From Planctomycetota bacterium (lineage in GTDB: Bacteria; Planctomycetota; UBA11346): DNA of 64,000 nt. Under the pieces are notes generated by a model. The model searched no databases. It was not told the DNA's origin and saw only the letters and a program-made list of their open reading frames with translations. Position numbers and translations under genes: made by a program. This document shows, piece after piece, positions 34,300 through 45,100 of this stretch (its first letter is position 1; every line of letters begins with the position of its first letter). The stretch is taken from the NCBI GenBank assembly GCA_016745075.1, contig JADGDD010000001.1, forward strand, positions 1,241,125-1,305,124, given 5' to 3'.

Positions 34300-36339
34300 A
34301 TGCACTCGTCTTTAAAATTCATCCCTTTCTCTGTCTCCATCCTCGCTTCAGTAGCAGCAGCAGAAGCCCTGCATGCAGAAGAAAAAACGCAGCCTGCCAC
34401 GACCAACAACCAAGAAATTGTTATTACTGCGGAGTCCAATGATTCGGTCTTTGCAGTGCCCTATTATGAACAAACAGATACTTTCGTACGTGGCGCACCT
34501 CTACAACATCAAGTCTCTCTCGCTGAAGCAATGAACTTGCCCGGCTTGGCTGGTGATCCTGTTCGTTTCGCTACTTACATGCCAGGAATCGTAACAAATG
34601 CAGATGGAGAGTTACTCATTCATGCATCCAAGCCGCGAGAAAGTTCTACCAGCCTCAACCATCTGCCAATCGGCTATTTGTTTCATATGGGCGGCTTACA
34701 TTCTGTCATTTCACCTGAAGCCGTTGAGCAACTTGATGTATATACCGGCTCATTTGATGTTACGTACGACAACGCAATTGGTGGTGTCTTAGATATCACT
34801 CCGCGTTATCCTCTTGGGAACAACACGGGCTATGTGCATATGGGGATATTCGATTCCTCTCTTGGTTATGACTGGTCTGTTGGTGAATCGCTCAAAATGT
34901 CTCTCAATGCACGTCGTAGCTACATTGATCTCTTTTTAGATAAAGCGGGTGAACTTAATGATGACATTACCTACACCGTTTTCCCCAATTATTGGGACCT
35001 GAACTACCTTGCAACTTACACCGTTGATAACCACCTCTTCAGTATTGAATCTATTTTAGCTGGAGATGAACTCACGATTAATGACCAACACAATGCAGTC
35101 AAAGACCCAGAAGCTTCTGGTACAATTGATGCGTCTCAAGGCTTTGAATCTATTGGTTTTCGCTGGCGTTACTTTGGCGATACTTATGAAACCAATACCC
35201 TCCTATCATATCTACACGGATATGAAGAAGTGCTTTTATTTGATGACCACACTATAGATGTTCATGATCATACTATAACCATGTACCATCTCTCACAGTG
35301 GGACATGGACAAACATGCATTTTCTGCTGGCTGTGAAATACAACAATTCTTTATCCCCATCAACCTATCGGTTCCGTCCCCTCCCGAAGATGATGAAATT
35401 GATCCAGACCTCACTTCTTCCACCGTTTTTACGGTTGAGGAAAAGTTACAGATCTTCGCCTACGAGTTTTTTTTCCAAGATCTCTATTCTTTTACTGACA
35501 CTATTCGAGCACGCTTCGGCCTGCGAGCCAATAACGCCGCATGGGGCAACTATGACTGGACGTTCATGCCACGCACTGCCCTTATCGTTGACCTCACCGA
35601 CAACGATACCCTCTCTGTTGCTGCTGGTCGCTACAGCCGTACCGCGAATGGCTATAAATACCTTAAAGATATAGGGAACCCCGATACCATTGATGAAATG
35701 TCCAATCACTACAGTGCCGCGTGGACACACCTCTTTAATCCATCAAGCTCGCTCACTCTTGAGCCTTTTTACAAAACCTTTGATAACCTCTCCATTGTTG
35801 ATGCCACAAAAAAATATGCGAACGAAGGAGATGGATACGTATACGGCACTGATATTACTTTCAGCACACGAACAGACGAACTCTATATCTACGCAACCTA
35901 CGCCTATCAACAGTCAGAACGAGAATTAGATACCAGTGCCAGCACAGAATTTACATTTTACCAAGAAGTACCGCATAGTATTCAACTCGCATCATCGTAT
36001 AAACTAAATGACCAGTGGACACTGTCTGGTCTTATGAAATATTCGAGCGGCAAACCATACACCCCAATCATAGGTACCTATACTGACTCGGGGCGCACCC
36101 GCCCAACCTACGGAACACCGTATAGTCAACGTTTACCAGACCGTTTTACCTTCAATCTAAAAATTGCTCGCTCAACACAATGGGATTCTGGCCGTAGCCT
36201 CGAAATGTCTTTTGAAATTCGCAACCTCACAAACCATAGAAATGTTGCGGCCATTCGCTACGATGATCAGTACAATGAAGATGGATATTACTATGATCTT
36301 CCCATTCTACCTGCGATAGACATAACGTACAGGTTTTAG
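34300..36339 (+). CDS. TonB-dependent outer-membrane receptor-like protein
   Basis: 679 residues with a signal peptide ending near AEALHAEE. A TonB-box-like EIVITAESN follows at about residues 43-51, then a plug domain (SLAEAMNLPGLAGDPVRFATYMPGIV, LDVYTGSFDVTYDNAIGGVLDI). The remainder alternates as outer-membrane beta-strands and ends with an aromatic C-terminus, DITYRF. Such receptors import bulky nutrients across the outer membrane using TonB energy. There is no substrate-specific neighbour. The TTG at 34297 directly precedes the ATG and is not needed. Confidence 0.9.
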   Translation: MHSSLKFIPFSVSILASVAAAEALHAEEKTQPATTNNQEIVITAESNDSVFAVPYYEQTDTFVRGAPLQHQVSLAEAMNLPGLAGDPVRFATYMPGIVTNADGELLIHASKPRESSTSLNHLPIGYLFHMGGLHSVISPEAVEQLDVYTGSFDVTYDNAIGGVLDITPRYPLGNNTGYVHMGIFDSSLGYDWSVGESLKMSLNARRSYIDLFLDKAGELNDDITYTVFPNYWDLNYLATYTVDNHLFSIESILAGDELTINDQHNAVKDPEASGTIDASQGFESIGFRWRYFGDTYETNTLLSYLHGYEEVLLFDDHTIDVHDHTITMYHLSQWDMDKHAFSAGCEIQQFFIPINLSVPSPPEDDEIDPDLTSSTVFTVEEKLQIFAYEFFFQDLYSFTDTIRARFGLRANNAAWGNYDWTFMPRTALIVDLTDNDTLSVAAGRYSRTANGYKYLKDIGNPDTIDEMSNHYSAAWTHLFNPSSSLTLEPFYKTFDNLSIVDATKKYANEGDGYVYGTDITFSTRTDELYIYATYAYQQSERELDTSASTEFTFYQEVPHSIQLASSYKLNDQWTLSGLMKYSSGKPYTPIIGTYTDSGRTRPTYGTPYSQRLPDRFTFNLKIARSTQWDSGRSLEMSFEIRNLTNHRNVAAIRYDDQYNEDGYYYDLPILPAIDITYRF

Positions 36340-36348
36340 CACATACTC

Positions 36349-36843
36349 CTAGATCCCGATTACCTGCCCCATCCAAAAATTGTGCGCCTGAGTATAGCCA
36401 CTACTCCGCCATTCACCAAGGCTGGCACAGCGCGTATTCCATGCGAAACTTTCTCCATTCACCCGTTCTTCTGCGATGAGCTGACGTAATTCTTTCCGGC
36501 TACAACACACAGCTTTACCATCCACCTCTAAAACCATAGGCGGGGCAGCAAGAATCTGCACCGCTGCCGTCTCCTCAAGCGCAGCATAAACGCGGTTAAT
36601 TTTATCTTTGCTACAACCACTAATATCACCACCTTCAATGCCACAGGCGGCTCCATAGGCAGGCACATAGGCAACCTGTAAGATATGACCACCCGCTTCA
36701 CAGCCTGCCACCCATGCGTCTACTCGCCCTTCACTCTGTAAATGCTGGAACAACGCATCCATAAGCTTGGTGAACAAACTCGCATCAGTCAGGGCTGGTT
36801 CACACGTAACAGTAAGAAGACGGGCAGTATCAGGTAGGCTCAT
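36349..36843 (-). CDS. Conserved hypothetical protein of about 164 residues
   Basis: ATG 36843 is preferred over an in-frame TTG at 36879. No signal peptide or membrane helix is seen. The protein has six cysteines, including the segment GGDISGCSKDKINRVY, which resembles an ASGCSxD-type motif of short proteins annotated as ABC-transporter-ATPase-like in Bacteroidetes and Verrucomicrobia; that match is from memory and weak. The start codons of this gene and of the divergent EI24-like gene lie in the same CATGA, so their promoters must overlap each other's coding sequence. Confidence 0.55.
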   Translation of the reverse strand: MSLPDTARLLTVTCEPALTDASLFTKLMDALFQHLQSEGRVDAWVAGCEAGGHILQVAYVPAYGAACGIEGGDISGCSKDKINRVYAALEETAAVQILAAPPMVLEVDGKAVCCSRKELRQLIAEERVNGESFAWNTRCASLGEWRSSGYTQAHNFWMGQVIGI

Positions 36844-37627
36844 GAGCGGTGAGCATGCTTGCTTGTGCGATGCTGCCAAGTCCTATCTTTTGCCCATGCA
36901 CGGACTCAATGGCATGTGGCCACTTGCTGGCATGATCTACTTTGCGACGCACCCGCGTTTGTGGCTTCAACCTATTGTGGCAACACTTCTCTCGGGCACG
37001 GTTACGCTGCTCATTTGCATGACCTCTCTTTTCTTCCTCTGGCCAGATCAACCCGCTGAAATAGGGCTGTGGAGCTTCCTCTGGGAATTCAAGTCAGATA
37101 TTTTCTCAGCTATTGCCATTACCGCCTTAATCTTACTCGTTTTATGGATTTTTGCTATTCCACTCTACATATCACTCGCATATGAGAAACTGGTACGACG
37201 GGTCTTTTCTCTAACCAATGTAAGCGTCAACGAAGAGGCCTTAGTCGATTCCGCTAAATCAAGCCTACATATGTTGATTCGCACCCTGCCGTGGCGTTTA
37301 TTTTGGCTCATTATGAGTATCCTAACCTTGGTTTTAATGATGTGGTTCCCTCTAGTTAGTGCTTGCGTAAGCGCTATTGGCATGGGCCATATTGCTGTAT
37401 TAGATGCCTGCGATGTCTCCCTCAGCATACGGGGCGTAAGCGGCAAAGAACGGTCTCAATTGATGGCTGAGAACCGTATGCATTTACTCGGTGCAGGACT
37501 ACTCAGTGGCATTGCGGGCACTTTGCTCAGCCTCACCTTTATTGGCTGGTTCTTCTGGTTGCCTGGCATGTACGTTGGTGCGTCACTGGTTACTCCACAC
37601 TGGTTGCTTGGACAAATAGAAAAATAA
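36842..37627 (+). CDS. EI24/CysZ-like integral membrane protein
   Basis: About 261 residues from ATG 36842; ATG 36896 (243 residues, MHGLNGMWP) is equally possible as neither has a clear RBS. Five or six hydrophobic segments: an N-terminal GMIYFATHPRLWLQPIVATLLSG, TALILLVLWIFAIPLYI, a central SLHMLIRTLPWRLFWLIMSILTLVLMMWFPLV, and a C-terminal TFIGWFFWLPGMYVGASL. This is the architecture of the EI24 domain, whose CysZ members import sulfate. Specificity here is not shown. The helicase gene follows after 7 nt. Confidence 0.7.
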   Translation: MSGEHACLCDAAKSYLLPMHGLNGMWPLAGMIYFATHPRLWLQPIVATLLSGTVTLLICMTSLFFLWPDQPAEIGLWSFLWEFKSDIFSAIAITALILLVLWIFAIPLYISLAYEKLVRRVFSLTNVSVNEEALVDSAKSSLHMLIRTLPWRLFWLIMSILTLVLMMWFPLVSACVSAIGMGHIAVLDACDVSLSIRGVSGKERSQLMAENRMHLLGAGLLSGIAGTLLSLTFIGWFFWLPGMYVGASLVTPHWLLGQIEK

Positions 37628-37634
37628 TGAACTC

Positions 37635-39590
37635 ATGAAAACACCCAACATCCAAGACATCTTCTCATCCGATGGTTTTCTTTCTCAAATTTTCCCTGAA
37701 TGGGAAAGCCGGCAGCCACAAATAGACATGGCTACCTTGGTAGATGAAGCGATAGAGGCAGAAGAGCATGCTATTGTAGAAGCGCCAACCGGCGTTGGTA
37801 AAAGCTTTGCCTACCTCGTGCCAGCAGCACGATCTGCCCTGAAAACTGGCAAAAAAATAATTATTTCTACTGGCACTATTGCTCTGCAAGAACAGCTTAT
37901 TAATAAAGATGTTCCAGTGCTTGAAAAGCTCTTCCCTGGCCTGAAAGTCGTATTGGTTAAAGGACGACAAAACTATCTCTCCCGCAGACGGCTAGACTAC
38001 GCAATAACCGGCCAACGTAATCTTTTTGACAATGATGATGACCAAGAAACCTTAAAAAGTATTCGTCGCTGGGCAGAACAAAGTACGGTTGGTGACAAAG
38101 CTGATTTAGGCTACGAACCAGAGCGCCGCATCTGGAATACCGTCATGTCTGACAGCGCTAATTGCCGCGGACGACGCTGCCCACAATATGACCACTGCTT
38201 TTTCTATCAGGCGCGCAAAGAAATTGTTGAAGCAGATATTCTTATCGTCAATCATCACCTGTATTTTAGCGACCTCGCACTCAGAGATGAACACGCTGCT
38301 ATTCTGCCTGCACACGGCACGGTTATTTTTGATGAAGCACATACCTTAGAAGATGTTGCTACAGATCACCTTGGCCTCCATATTGCAGAAGGGCAGATAC
38401 GCTATTTTCTGGAAGGCCTGCTTGGACGCAAAGGCACTGGTGTGCTTGCTGATACAGCTTGGTTGCAGTACCACCCTGCTATAGAAAAAGCAAAACAAGC
38501 TAACGAAAATTTCTGGAAGGCCGTCTCTATTGCCTTTGGTAATCGCAAAGACGAAACCATGCGCATTGGCCAAGCTGATTTTGTCGTTGATATATTATCA
38601 GATACCTTGAGCGAAATCGGCGACCTCCTTAAAGAATGCCAAAGTGCTTCTGATCAGGAAGACAGTGCTCAAGAATTTGCTGCTCATGCATCACGCGCTT
38701 ATGCTTTTGCTGGTGGCCTACGTTCTGTTTTAGAACAACAACATAAAGATTACGTCTATTACGCTACCATTCCGCGTAAACGTGGTTCTGCATCTTTAAG
38801 CGCCCACCCGCTCAGCGTTCATGAACAACTCAAAACCCTGCTCTTCGATCGTATGGATAGCGTTATCGTAACCTCTGCTACTTTAGCTGCTGATGATAGC
38901 GACCGTTTTTTATTTTTACGCCGCCGCCTTGGTATAGAAACAGACCGCGCAAAACGCTTGGACACACCGTTTAATTTTCAGGAACAAGCGAAGCTGCTCG
39001 TTAACCGCTCGCCACTCGACCCAAATAGCGAAGCCTTTGAAATGGCCATGGCCCAATGGCTTGGTGATTTCCTACAAGATTCCGAAGGCGGAACTTTTGT
39101 CTTATTTACCAGCTATAGACAATTACAACGTGTACATGATCTAGTTCGTCCACGCCTAGACCGTGCCCGCCGATTTGTTTTACGTCATGGTGAAGGCATT
39201 GGCCGTAGTCAAATGTTAGACTTATTTAAATCCACTGGCGATGCCGTTCTCTTTGGCACCACTTCATTTTGGGAAGGTGTTGATGTACGCGGTAATGCTC
39301 TCAAAAATGTTATTATTACCAAGCTACCATTTGAAGTTCCGAACCACCCCTTGGTAGAAGCACGACACAATGCTATTAGCGCTAAAGGCGGTAATCCATT
39401 TATGGAACGCACCGTACCTGAAGCCATCCTTCGTTTAAAACAAGGTGTTGGCCGCCTTATTCGTACGGTACATGATACTGGCACCATCGTCCTTTGTGAC
39501 CATCGTATTACCACCAAGCGCTACGGTTCTTATTTTTTACGTGCCTTACCAGATATGAACACCACTTATTTTACCATAGATAACCCATAA
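37635..39590 (+). CDS. DinG/XPD-like ATP-dependent superfamily 2 helicase
   Basis: 651 residues. Walker A is APTGVGKSFAY (K56), Walker B/DEAH is VIFDEAHTLED, motif III-like SVIVTSATLA, motif V FGTTSFWEGVDVRG and motif VI RLKQGVGRLIRT. Three cysteines (C177, C182, C188) match three ligands of the XPD-type 4Fe-4S cluster. The first ligand, expected in NYLC, is Ser (S116 in NYLSRRRL). This damage-related 5'-3' helicase family needs the cluster for unwinding. It is 7 nt after the EI24-like gene and 10 nt before the UspA-DUF389 gene. Confidence 0.9.
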   Translation: MKTPNIQDIFSSDGFLSQIFPEWESRQPQIDMATLVDEAIEAEEHAIVEAPTGVGKSFAYLVPAARSALKTGKKIIISTGTIALQEQLINKDVPVLEKLFPGLKVVLVKGRQNYLSRRRLDYAITGQRNLFDNDDDQETLKSIRRWAEQSTVGDKADLGYEPERRIWNTVMSDSANCRGRRCPQYDHCFFYQARKEIVEADILIVNHHLYFSDLALRDEHAAILPAHGTVIFDEAHTLEDVATDHLGLHIAEGQIRYFLEGLLGRKGTGVLADTAWLQYHPAIEKAKQANENFWKAVSIAFGNRKDETMRIGQADFVVDILSDTLSEIGDLLKECQSASDQEDSAQEFAAHASRAYAFAGGLRSVLEQQHKDYVYYATIPRKRGSASLSAHPLSVHEQLKTLLFDRMDSVIVTSATLAADDSDRFLFLRRRLGIETDRAKRLDTPFNFQEQAKLLVNRSPLDPNSEAFEMAMAQWLGDFLQDSEGGTFVLFTSYRQLQRVHDLVRPRLDRARRFVLRHGEGIGRSQMLDLFKSTGDAVLFGTTSFWEGVDVRGNALKNVIITKLPFEVPNHPLVEARHNAISAKGGNPFMERTVPEAILRLKQGVGRLIRTVHDTGTIVLCDHRITTKRYGSYFLRALPDMNTTYFTIDNP

Positions 39591-39600
39591 GTAATTAGAC

Positions 39601-41286
39601 ATGACCGTTCTCATTATCAGCCAACAGCACAAAGACCTACCAACCCTTATCCGGTGGGGTGTTCGTATAGCTGCGGCACGTGATGAAGCCTTAGCCATTC
39701 AATACCTTCTAAAAAATGATACGCAGAGTACTCGGAAAACACTGTATATAGAAAGTAACACAGAAAATACAGAAGACAAAGATACAGAAGATACAGATAT
39801 ACCACAATCCGAGAACACGACCCATCCTGTTTGTAAAGCAGTCCATAGTGCACTTGAATCTATCAAAAACAGTCTCGATAGCGAACAACAACGCAGCGCC
39901 GTTTTAGCACTCTCCCCAAGCCTCTATTTAACTGGTATTGGCAAGACCCCAGCACTCACCGCTGTTTTACATTGCATTGATGAACGTAAAGCAAGTCTTG
40001 TACTCATTCCCCGCCAACAACACAGTCGTTCAGAACATGACCCTGAACGTGATCTTGGCAGACAACTATTACGACAAGCTCCTTGTGACACCATGCTCTT
40101 ACGCTGTAGTGAAGGTGAACAGTCACAACGCCGCATTTTATTACCAGTAGCTGGCGGCCCACACGCATTGGTTGCCCTACGATTGGCTGCTGCAGTTGCT
40201 AGCAACGCCGAATGGGAAGTACATCCACTCTACATTAAATCACTCGGTGGCCCAGACCCACAGGCTGTTGGCGAGCACCATCTCAATGCAATCATTAAAA
40301 AGGCTGGGCTTACTGATCATCCCTGCATCAAAAAACGTGTGGTTGTTCATAATAATGTTCGGCAAGCAATTGCAGATATCGCCGAAGAACATTACGATCT
40401 CGTTATGATTGGCGCTTCTGATCATAATGTTGTTGGTCGTTTTTTATTCGGTACTATCTCTGGCCATTTATTTGCACAAAAAAGCGGCATGTCTATCTCT
40501 GTCCTACGGCGCGCCTACCCTTTACATGAGCGCATGCATAGTTTTTTGAAACATCTCATCAGCAAATATTTACCACAGATGTCTCGAGACGATCGTATTG
40601 ATTTATTTGATAAGCTTGAATCCGGATCACGTTGCACCACCGATTTTATGATGCTTATGTTTTTTGCCACCGTTATTGCAGCGCTTGGGCTCATTCAAAA
40701 TGCCAATGCTGTTATCGTTGGGGCTATGCTGGTTGCCCCCTTAATGACGCCCATTATTGGTGCAGGACTTGGACTAGTACAAGGAAATTGGGTACTGGTA
40801 AAAACAGCTCTACGCAGCATTGCGATTGGCTTTTGCGTTGCATTCAGTGCTGCTTTTTTGATTGGTCTTTTTTCTCCCCTGCGTTCTATTACAGAAGAAA
40901 TGGCCAGTAGAGGCGAGCCTAATTTATTGGACCTTGGTATTGCTCTTGCATCTGGACTCGTTGGTGCCTACACCATGGGCCGACCCAACCTGTCCTCTGC
41001 ATTGCCAGGTGTTGCTATTGCCGTTGCTCTTGTGCCTCCGATTGCAACCGTCGGAATCTCTCTTGCCTTTGGTTTGTTTATGAATGCACAAGGAGCCCTC
41101 CTGCTCTTCCTAACCAACGTTGTTGCCGTTATTCTCGGAAGTGCCTTTATGCTATATGCCCTTGGTGCACGTGCTCAAGAAAGCACCTCTTTCGTACATA
41201 CATGGATGCGGCGCATGATTATTATTTTACTTTTTTTACTCTGCGTACTCTCTGTCCCATTAACGTTATTTCTTATACATAAATAA
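39601..41286 (+). CDS. UspA-like domains fused to a DUF389 membrane domain
   Basis: 561 residues. The cytoplasmic first ~310 residues hold two universal-stress-protein-like repeats; the second ends GRFLFGTISGHLFAQKSGMSISVLR, close to the UspA nucleotide-binding end G-x(9)-G-S/T. An acidic Thr/Glu/Asp-rich loop (about residues 50-75) interrupts the first. The C-terminal half is the DUF389 membrane domain with about six helices (DFMMLMFFATVIAALGLIQN, VIVGAMLVAPLMTPIIGAGLGL). DUF389 proteins are often fused to Usp domains; their transport role is uncharacterised. It sits 10 nt after the helicase gene. Confidence 0.85.
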   Translation: MTVLIISQQHKDLPTLIRWGVRIAAARDEALAIQYLLKNDTQSTRKTLYIESNTENTEDKDTEDTDIPQSENTTHPVCKAVHSALESIKNSLDSEQQRSAVLALSPSLYLTGIGKTPALTAVLHCIDERKASLVLIPRQQHSRSEHDPERDLGRQLLRQAPCDTMLLRCSEGEQSQRRILLPVAGGPHALVALRLAAAVASNAEWEVHPLYIKSLGGPDPQAVGEHHLNAIIKKAGLTDHPCIKKRVVVHNNVRQAIADIAEEHYDLVMIGASDHNVVGRFLFGTISGHLFAQKSGMSISVLRRAYPLHERMHSFLKHLISKYLPQMSRDDRIDLFDKLESGSRCTTDFMMLMFFATVIAALGLIQNANAVIVGAMLVAPLMTPIIGAGLGLVQGNWVLVKTALRSIAIGFCVAFSAAFLIGLFSPLRSITEEMASRGEPNLLDLGIALASGLVGAYTMGRPNLSSALPGVAIAVALVPPIATVGISLAFGLFMNAQGALLLFLTNVVAVILGSAFMLYALGARAQESTSFVHTWMRRMIIILLFLLCVLSVPLTLFLIHK

Positions 41287-41411
41287 ATGGCAACAAAAGA
41301 GACATAAAGGAAAAGTAAGAAGAAAAAAACGCCTTCTCGTTTCTGTACTAACAGCTAACAAAAATTCACGCACAAAGATATTTTTTATCCTCCGATACAA
41401 TAAAGACTGAC

Positions 41412-42137
41412 ATGAATACCGATACTCTTTACGATACACCTCATGATGCCGTTCCACCTTTTCGTTTTAACGATGCGGTCACGGATGTATTTGATGACAT
41501 GATTAGTCGTTCCGTTCCTCGTTACCGAGAAACAGTTGCTGATATTGTTCGTCTGGCCACTGAAGCCTTTCAAGACCGTAGCCATATCTATGATCTGGGG
41601 TGTTCTTTGGGTGCCGTTAGCATGCCACTGGCAGAGACGCTAGATAATCGACCAGGACATTTATATGCGGTTGATGCCTCAGAAGATATGATTAGAGCCT
41701 TTACCAGACGCTTAGACAATCATCAGCCACAGTTCACGGTAACACCGGTACATGCGCGTGCACAAGACATAGATTTGCACAATGCTTCAGTCATTTTACT
41801 CAATTACACATTGCAGTTCATTCCGGCTGATGAACGAGAAGAGCTGTTATCCCGTATTTATCAAGCCTTACAACCCAAGGGTATTCTTCTTATTACTGAA
41901 AAAATTACAGATCCAGACCCACACATCAATGAGATGCTCATTCGTCATCATCTACAATTCAAACGGGCAAATGGCTATTCTGATTTAGCCATCAGTCAAA
42001 AACGACAAGCCTTAGAAGATGTCCTTATTCCAGAATCTATCGCGATCCATACCGAACGACTACGTACCGCTGGTTTTGCCCATGTCACCGTATGGAATCA
42101 ATGCTGGAATTTTGTGTCCTTCTATTGCGCAAAATAA
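41412..42137 (+). CDS. cmoA: Carboxy-S-adenosyl-L-methionine synthase CmoA
   Basis: 241 residues with close similarity to E. coli CmoA along the whole length: FRFNDAVTDVFDDMISRSVPRY, IYDLGCSLGAVSMPLAE (SAM motif I), VILLNYTLQFIPADEREELLSRIY, FKRANGYSDLAISQKRQALEDVLI. It converts SAM plus prephenate to carboxy-SAM for cmo5U34 tRNA wobble modification. The partner CmoB is not in the window. A TACAAT box ends 10 nt before the ATG and there is no clear ribosome-binding site. Confidence 0.95.
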   Translation: MNTDTLYDTPHDAVPPFRFNDAVTDVFDDMISRSVPRYRETVADIVRLATEAFQDRSHIYDLGCSLGAVSMPLAETLDNRPGHLYAVDASEDMIRAFTRRLDNHQPQFTVTPVHARAQDIDLHNASVILLNYTLQFIPADEREELLSRIYQALQPKGILLITEKITDPDPHINEMLIRHHLQFKRANGYSDLAISQKRQALEDVLIPESIAIHTERLRTAGFAHVTVWNQCWNFVSFYCAK

Positions 42138-42150
42138 CCCTACCGTCTCA

Positions 42151-45100
42151 TCATTTTGTTAAATCTAACAAGACACGGAAACCAATACTCGGATAAGATC
42201 CTTGTATGCCGCGAGTACTGGTCGTGGTAAAGCGTGCAGTCTCAATATCGCTCAGATTGCCACCACAATACAGGTGAAGGTTGGCTTGCTCTGGCCATCG
42301 ACCAGTTACAAATTCCGAAACAGAACCAGCCATATCCATAACACCATGGATAGTGCTATCTTCTGGAAATGAACCAACTGCTATCTTGGGAATGAGATCA
42401 CCAGCGGTATTGCTGACCCCTGAATAGCATAAATTCAATTCAGGATAATCTCCCCACGGATATTGGCGACGATCACCACCCTGCGCTGCAAGGCACCACT
42501 CTTCTCGTGTTGGCAAACGCCAATGTTGATTCGTTTGCTGTGATAACCACTGACAATACAGATGTGCTGCTTGATAAGAAATCCCACTGACTGGTGCCGC
42601 TGCAAGCTGCTGACTTGGTAAAACAAATTTACCATTACTTCGTTGCTTCCATAAAGCAGTATTATCTAAAGCATTTCTTGGGTACGCATCTTTGTAACGA
42701 GATTTATTTAAAAATTCTAGATATTCCGAACATGACACTTCGTATTTTGCAAGAGCAAAGGCTTCTACCGCACGCTCTTCACCACTGACCGTCACAGCCA
42801 ATCCGCTAGGTATATAGCAAACATCTGCGGGTAAGTCCGGTAAATCCATTGGCACTTGCAAACTGGTCTTTTCACCACCACGCAACCACAATGCCTGAAT
42901 GTCCCGCCCATTACAGTGAACAAGGTAACGGCCATACGGTAACTCTTTACTGGTACCCGCAGGAATTGTTTGATCTTTCTTTTGATCGGTTTCTAAACGA
43001 CGGTGCTGTTGTTCTATGAGTGGCGACAAAATAATATCTGCTTCACCAGCATTCATGACCGAACAAAGGCCAGAAAACAATAAGCGATAGGTATTTTCTT
43101 TATCATGTCGTTTTCCCACAACAGCCTGTGTAGCGGCTGCAATCAAGTCTCCACGGCGATAGGACATTTCAACTTGTAGTGCATAATAACCAGCAATAGC
43201 TCTACGCACCTGTGGGTGTTCTGATGCGAGTGTTCGCGCTTCGTACAATAAACCAGCAGCCTTTTCAAATTCCTGCGACATCTCTTTCTTTAAATCACGC
43301 TCTAATTGTTCAAGCGGGAAAGCTTGATCATATGCTCCAGCACTATGCAATTGATGAATACGTGCTGACAATTCTTGCACACTTAGTAAACAAGCTTTGC
43401 CTTTGTCTATACAGGCTGAGCTTTGAGCTATATAGACAAGAGCATGTTGGTTACGCTGCTCTTGTTCTGCACGTGCCACCACTTGATCTAAATCTCTAAT
43501 CTGCTCAGACAAAAAAGCTTCGGTACGAATACGCTCCAGTATTCCACGCGCCTCTTCTGCTTGACCATCCGCGCAGAGTTTCCGCAAACGCCGTACTGAT
43601 TCTAAGACCGTTTGATTATGAAGCGAAGTTTCTTCTTCACGTTGCTGTTTCACAATGGTATCACGTACATCAAATAAGTGTTGAAGCTGAGTATCATTAT
43701 ATTTTTGTGGTACAACCTTGAGCGCGGCTTCTATGGAATACAGCGCGTCTGTGCTATTGCCCGCCTGCTGTTCTCCAAGAGCCTGCTTCAAAAGCTCATT
43801 GCCCTGTCGCCTATTTTCTTCTATTTGCAGTTGAGCAAGCCCTTTTGTTACCTGAACTTGCACAGCTTGCAGATGTTTGTGATTCGGAATGATTTCTGCG
43901 GCTTTAAGACATAATAATTCAGCGTTCTTCCATTCCCCACGTGCAACGAGTGTTTCCGCCTCTTGAAGGTCCTGCAAAGCTACCTTCATACGCTGCTCTA
44001 CCAATTGTTGCCGCTCAATCTCTTTAGCCTTATCACGCAAAACCACGACCTCTGCACGTAAACCCTTATCGCTAGCGGCAAGCCGCTCATCCGCTTGGCT
44101 TAATAGGGTAAAAACATTTGCCAGCACAAGTGTTTCAGGAGACATAAGTGCCTTATGAACAGTGGCTATTTTCTGTTGCGCTTGCTCTATATCCTGTTGA
44201 TGTATATTTTCTTGATTTGCCGCAGCTTCTCTTTGTTTTACATAAAACAATCCTTTTAAAAGCGTCTCATCCAAGGGGAAAAGCGCTAAAGCCTGCTCCA
44301 GAGATGAGCGTGCTCGGTCCCATTGCTCTTGCTCCATCAGCACAGCAGCCTGCGTATAGAGACGCTTACGTTCATTCTTGCGATCAACCTGATTCAAGAA
44401 GAACAAACCAACCGCACAACACAGCGCAATTCCTGCAACTAACAAACCAGAACGAATAGCGATTTTGTGACGTGAACATAAACGCGCACAACTTTCCATA
44501 AACGTTTCCGTATACACAGAAACCGAATCATTATTTAAATAATTATTAATATCCGTAATCAACTCGTTAACTGACTGATAACGGTTATCAGATTCAGCTG
44601 CCATCGCTTTATGAACGACTGCCGTAATATGCGGTAATAAATTTTTTGTTCGCTCCGTGATTGGTACAAAAGTACCACCACGAACTTCTTCCATTATCGC
44701 CCCCGTCTCCTGAGAAGACCACGGCTTACAACCAGATAATAATTCATATAAAATAACACCCAGTGCAAAAATATCGCTGGTCACACCAGCATTTTCACTA
44801 TTACCCTGTGCTTGCTCTGGGCTCATATATCCGGGTGTGCCCACTGAACGACCATCACCAGTGTGGATAACACTATGTGCCCCTGAGACCACTTGGTTAT
44901 TTTGTCTACGATCACCAGCCGGAGATTCTGAACGTAAGCTACAAACATCTGCTTGCCCAAGAATCTTTGCAAGCCCCCAGTCCAACACAATTATTTCACC
45001 ATAGTCACCGGTCATCACGTTACTCGGTTTGAGATCTCTGTGAATAACGCCACGTGAGTGAGCAAACGCTATCGGCTCACATAAACGAACAAATTGTCGC

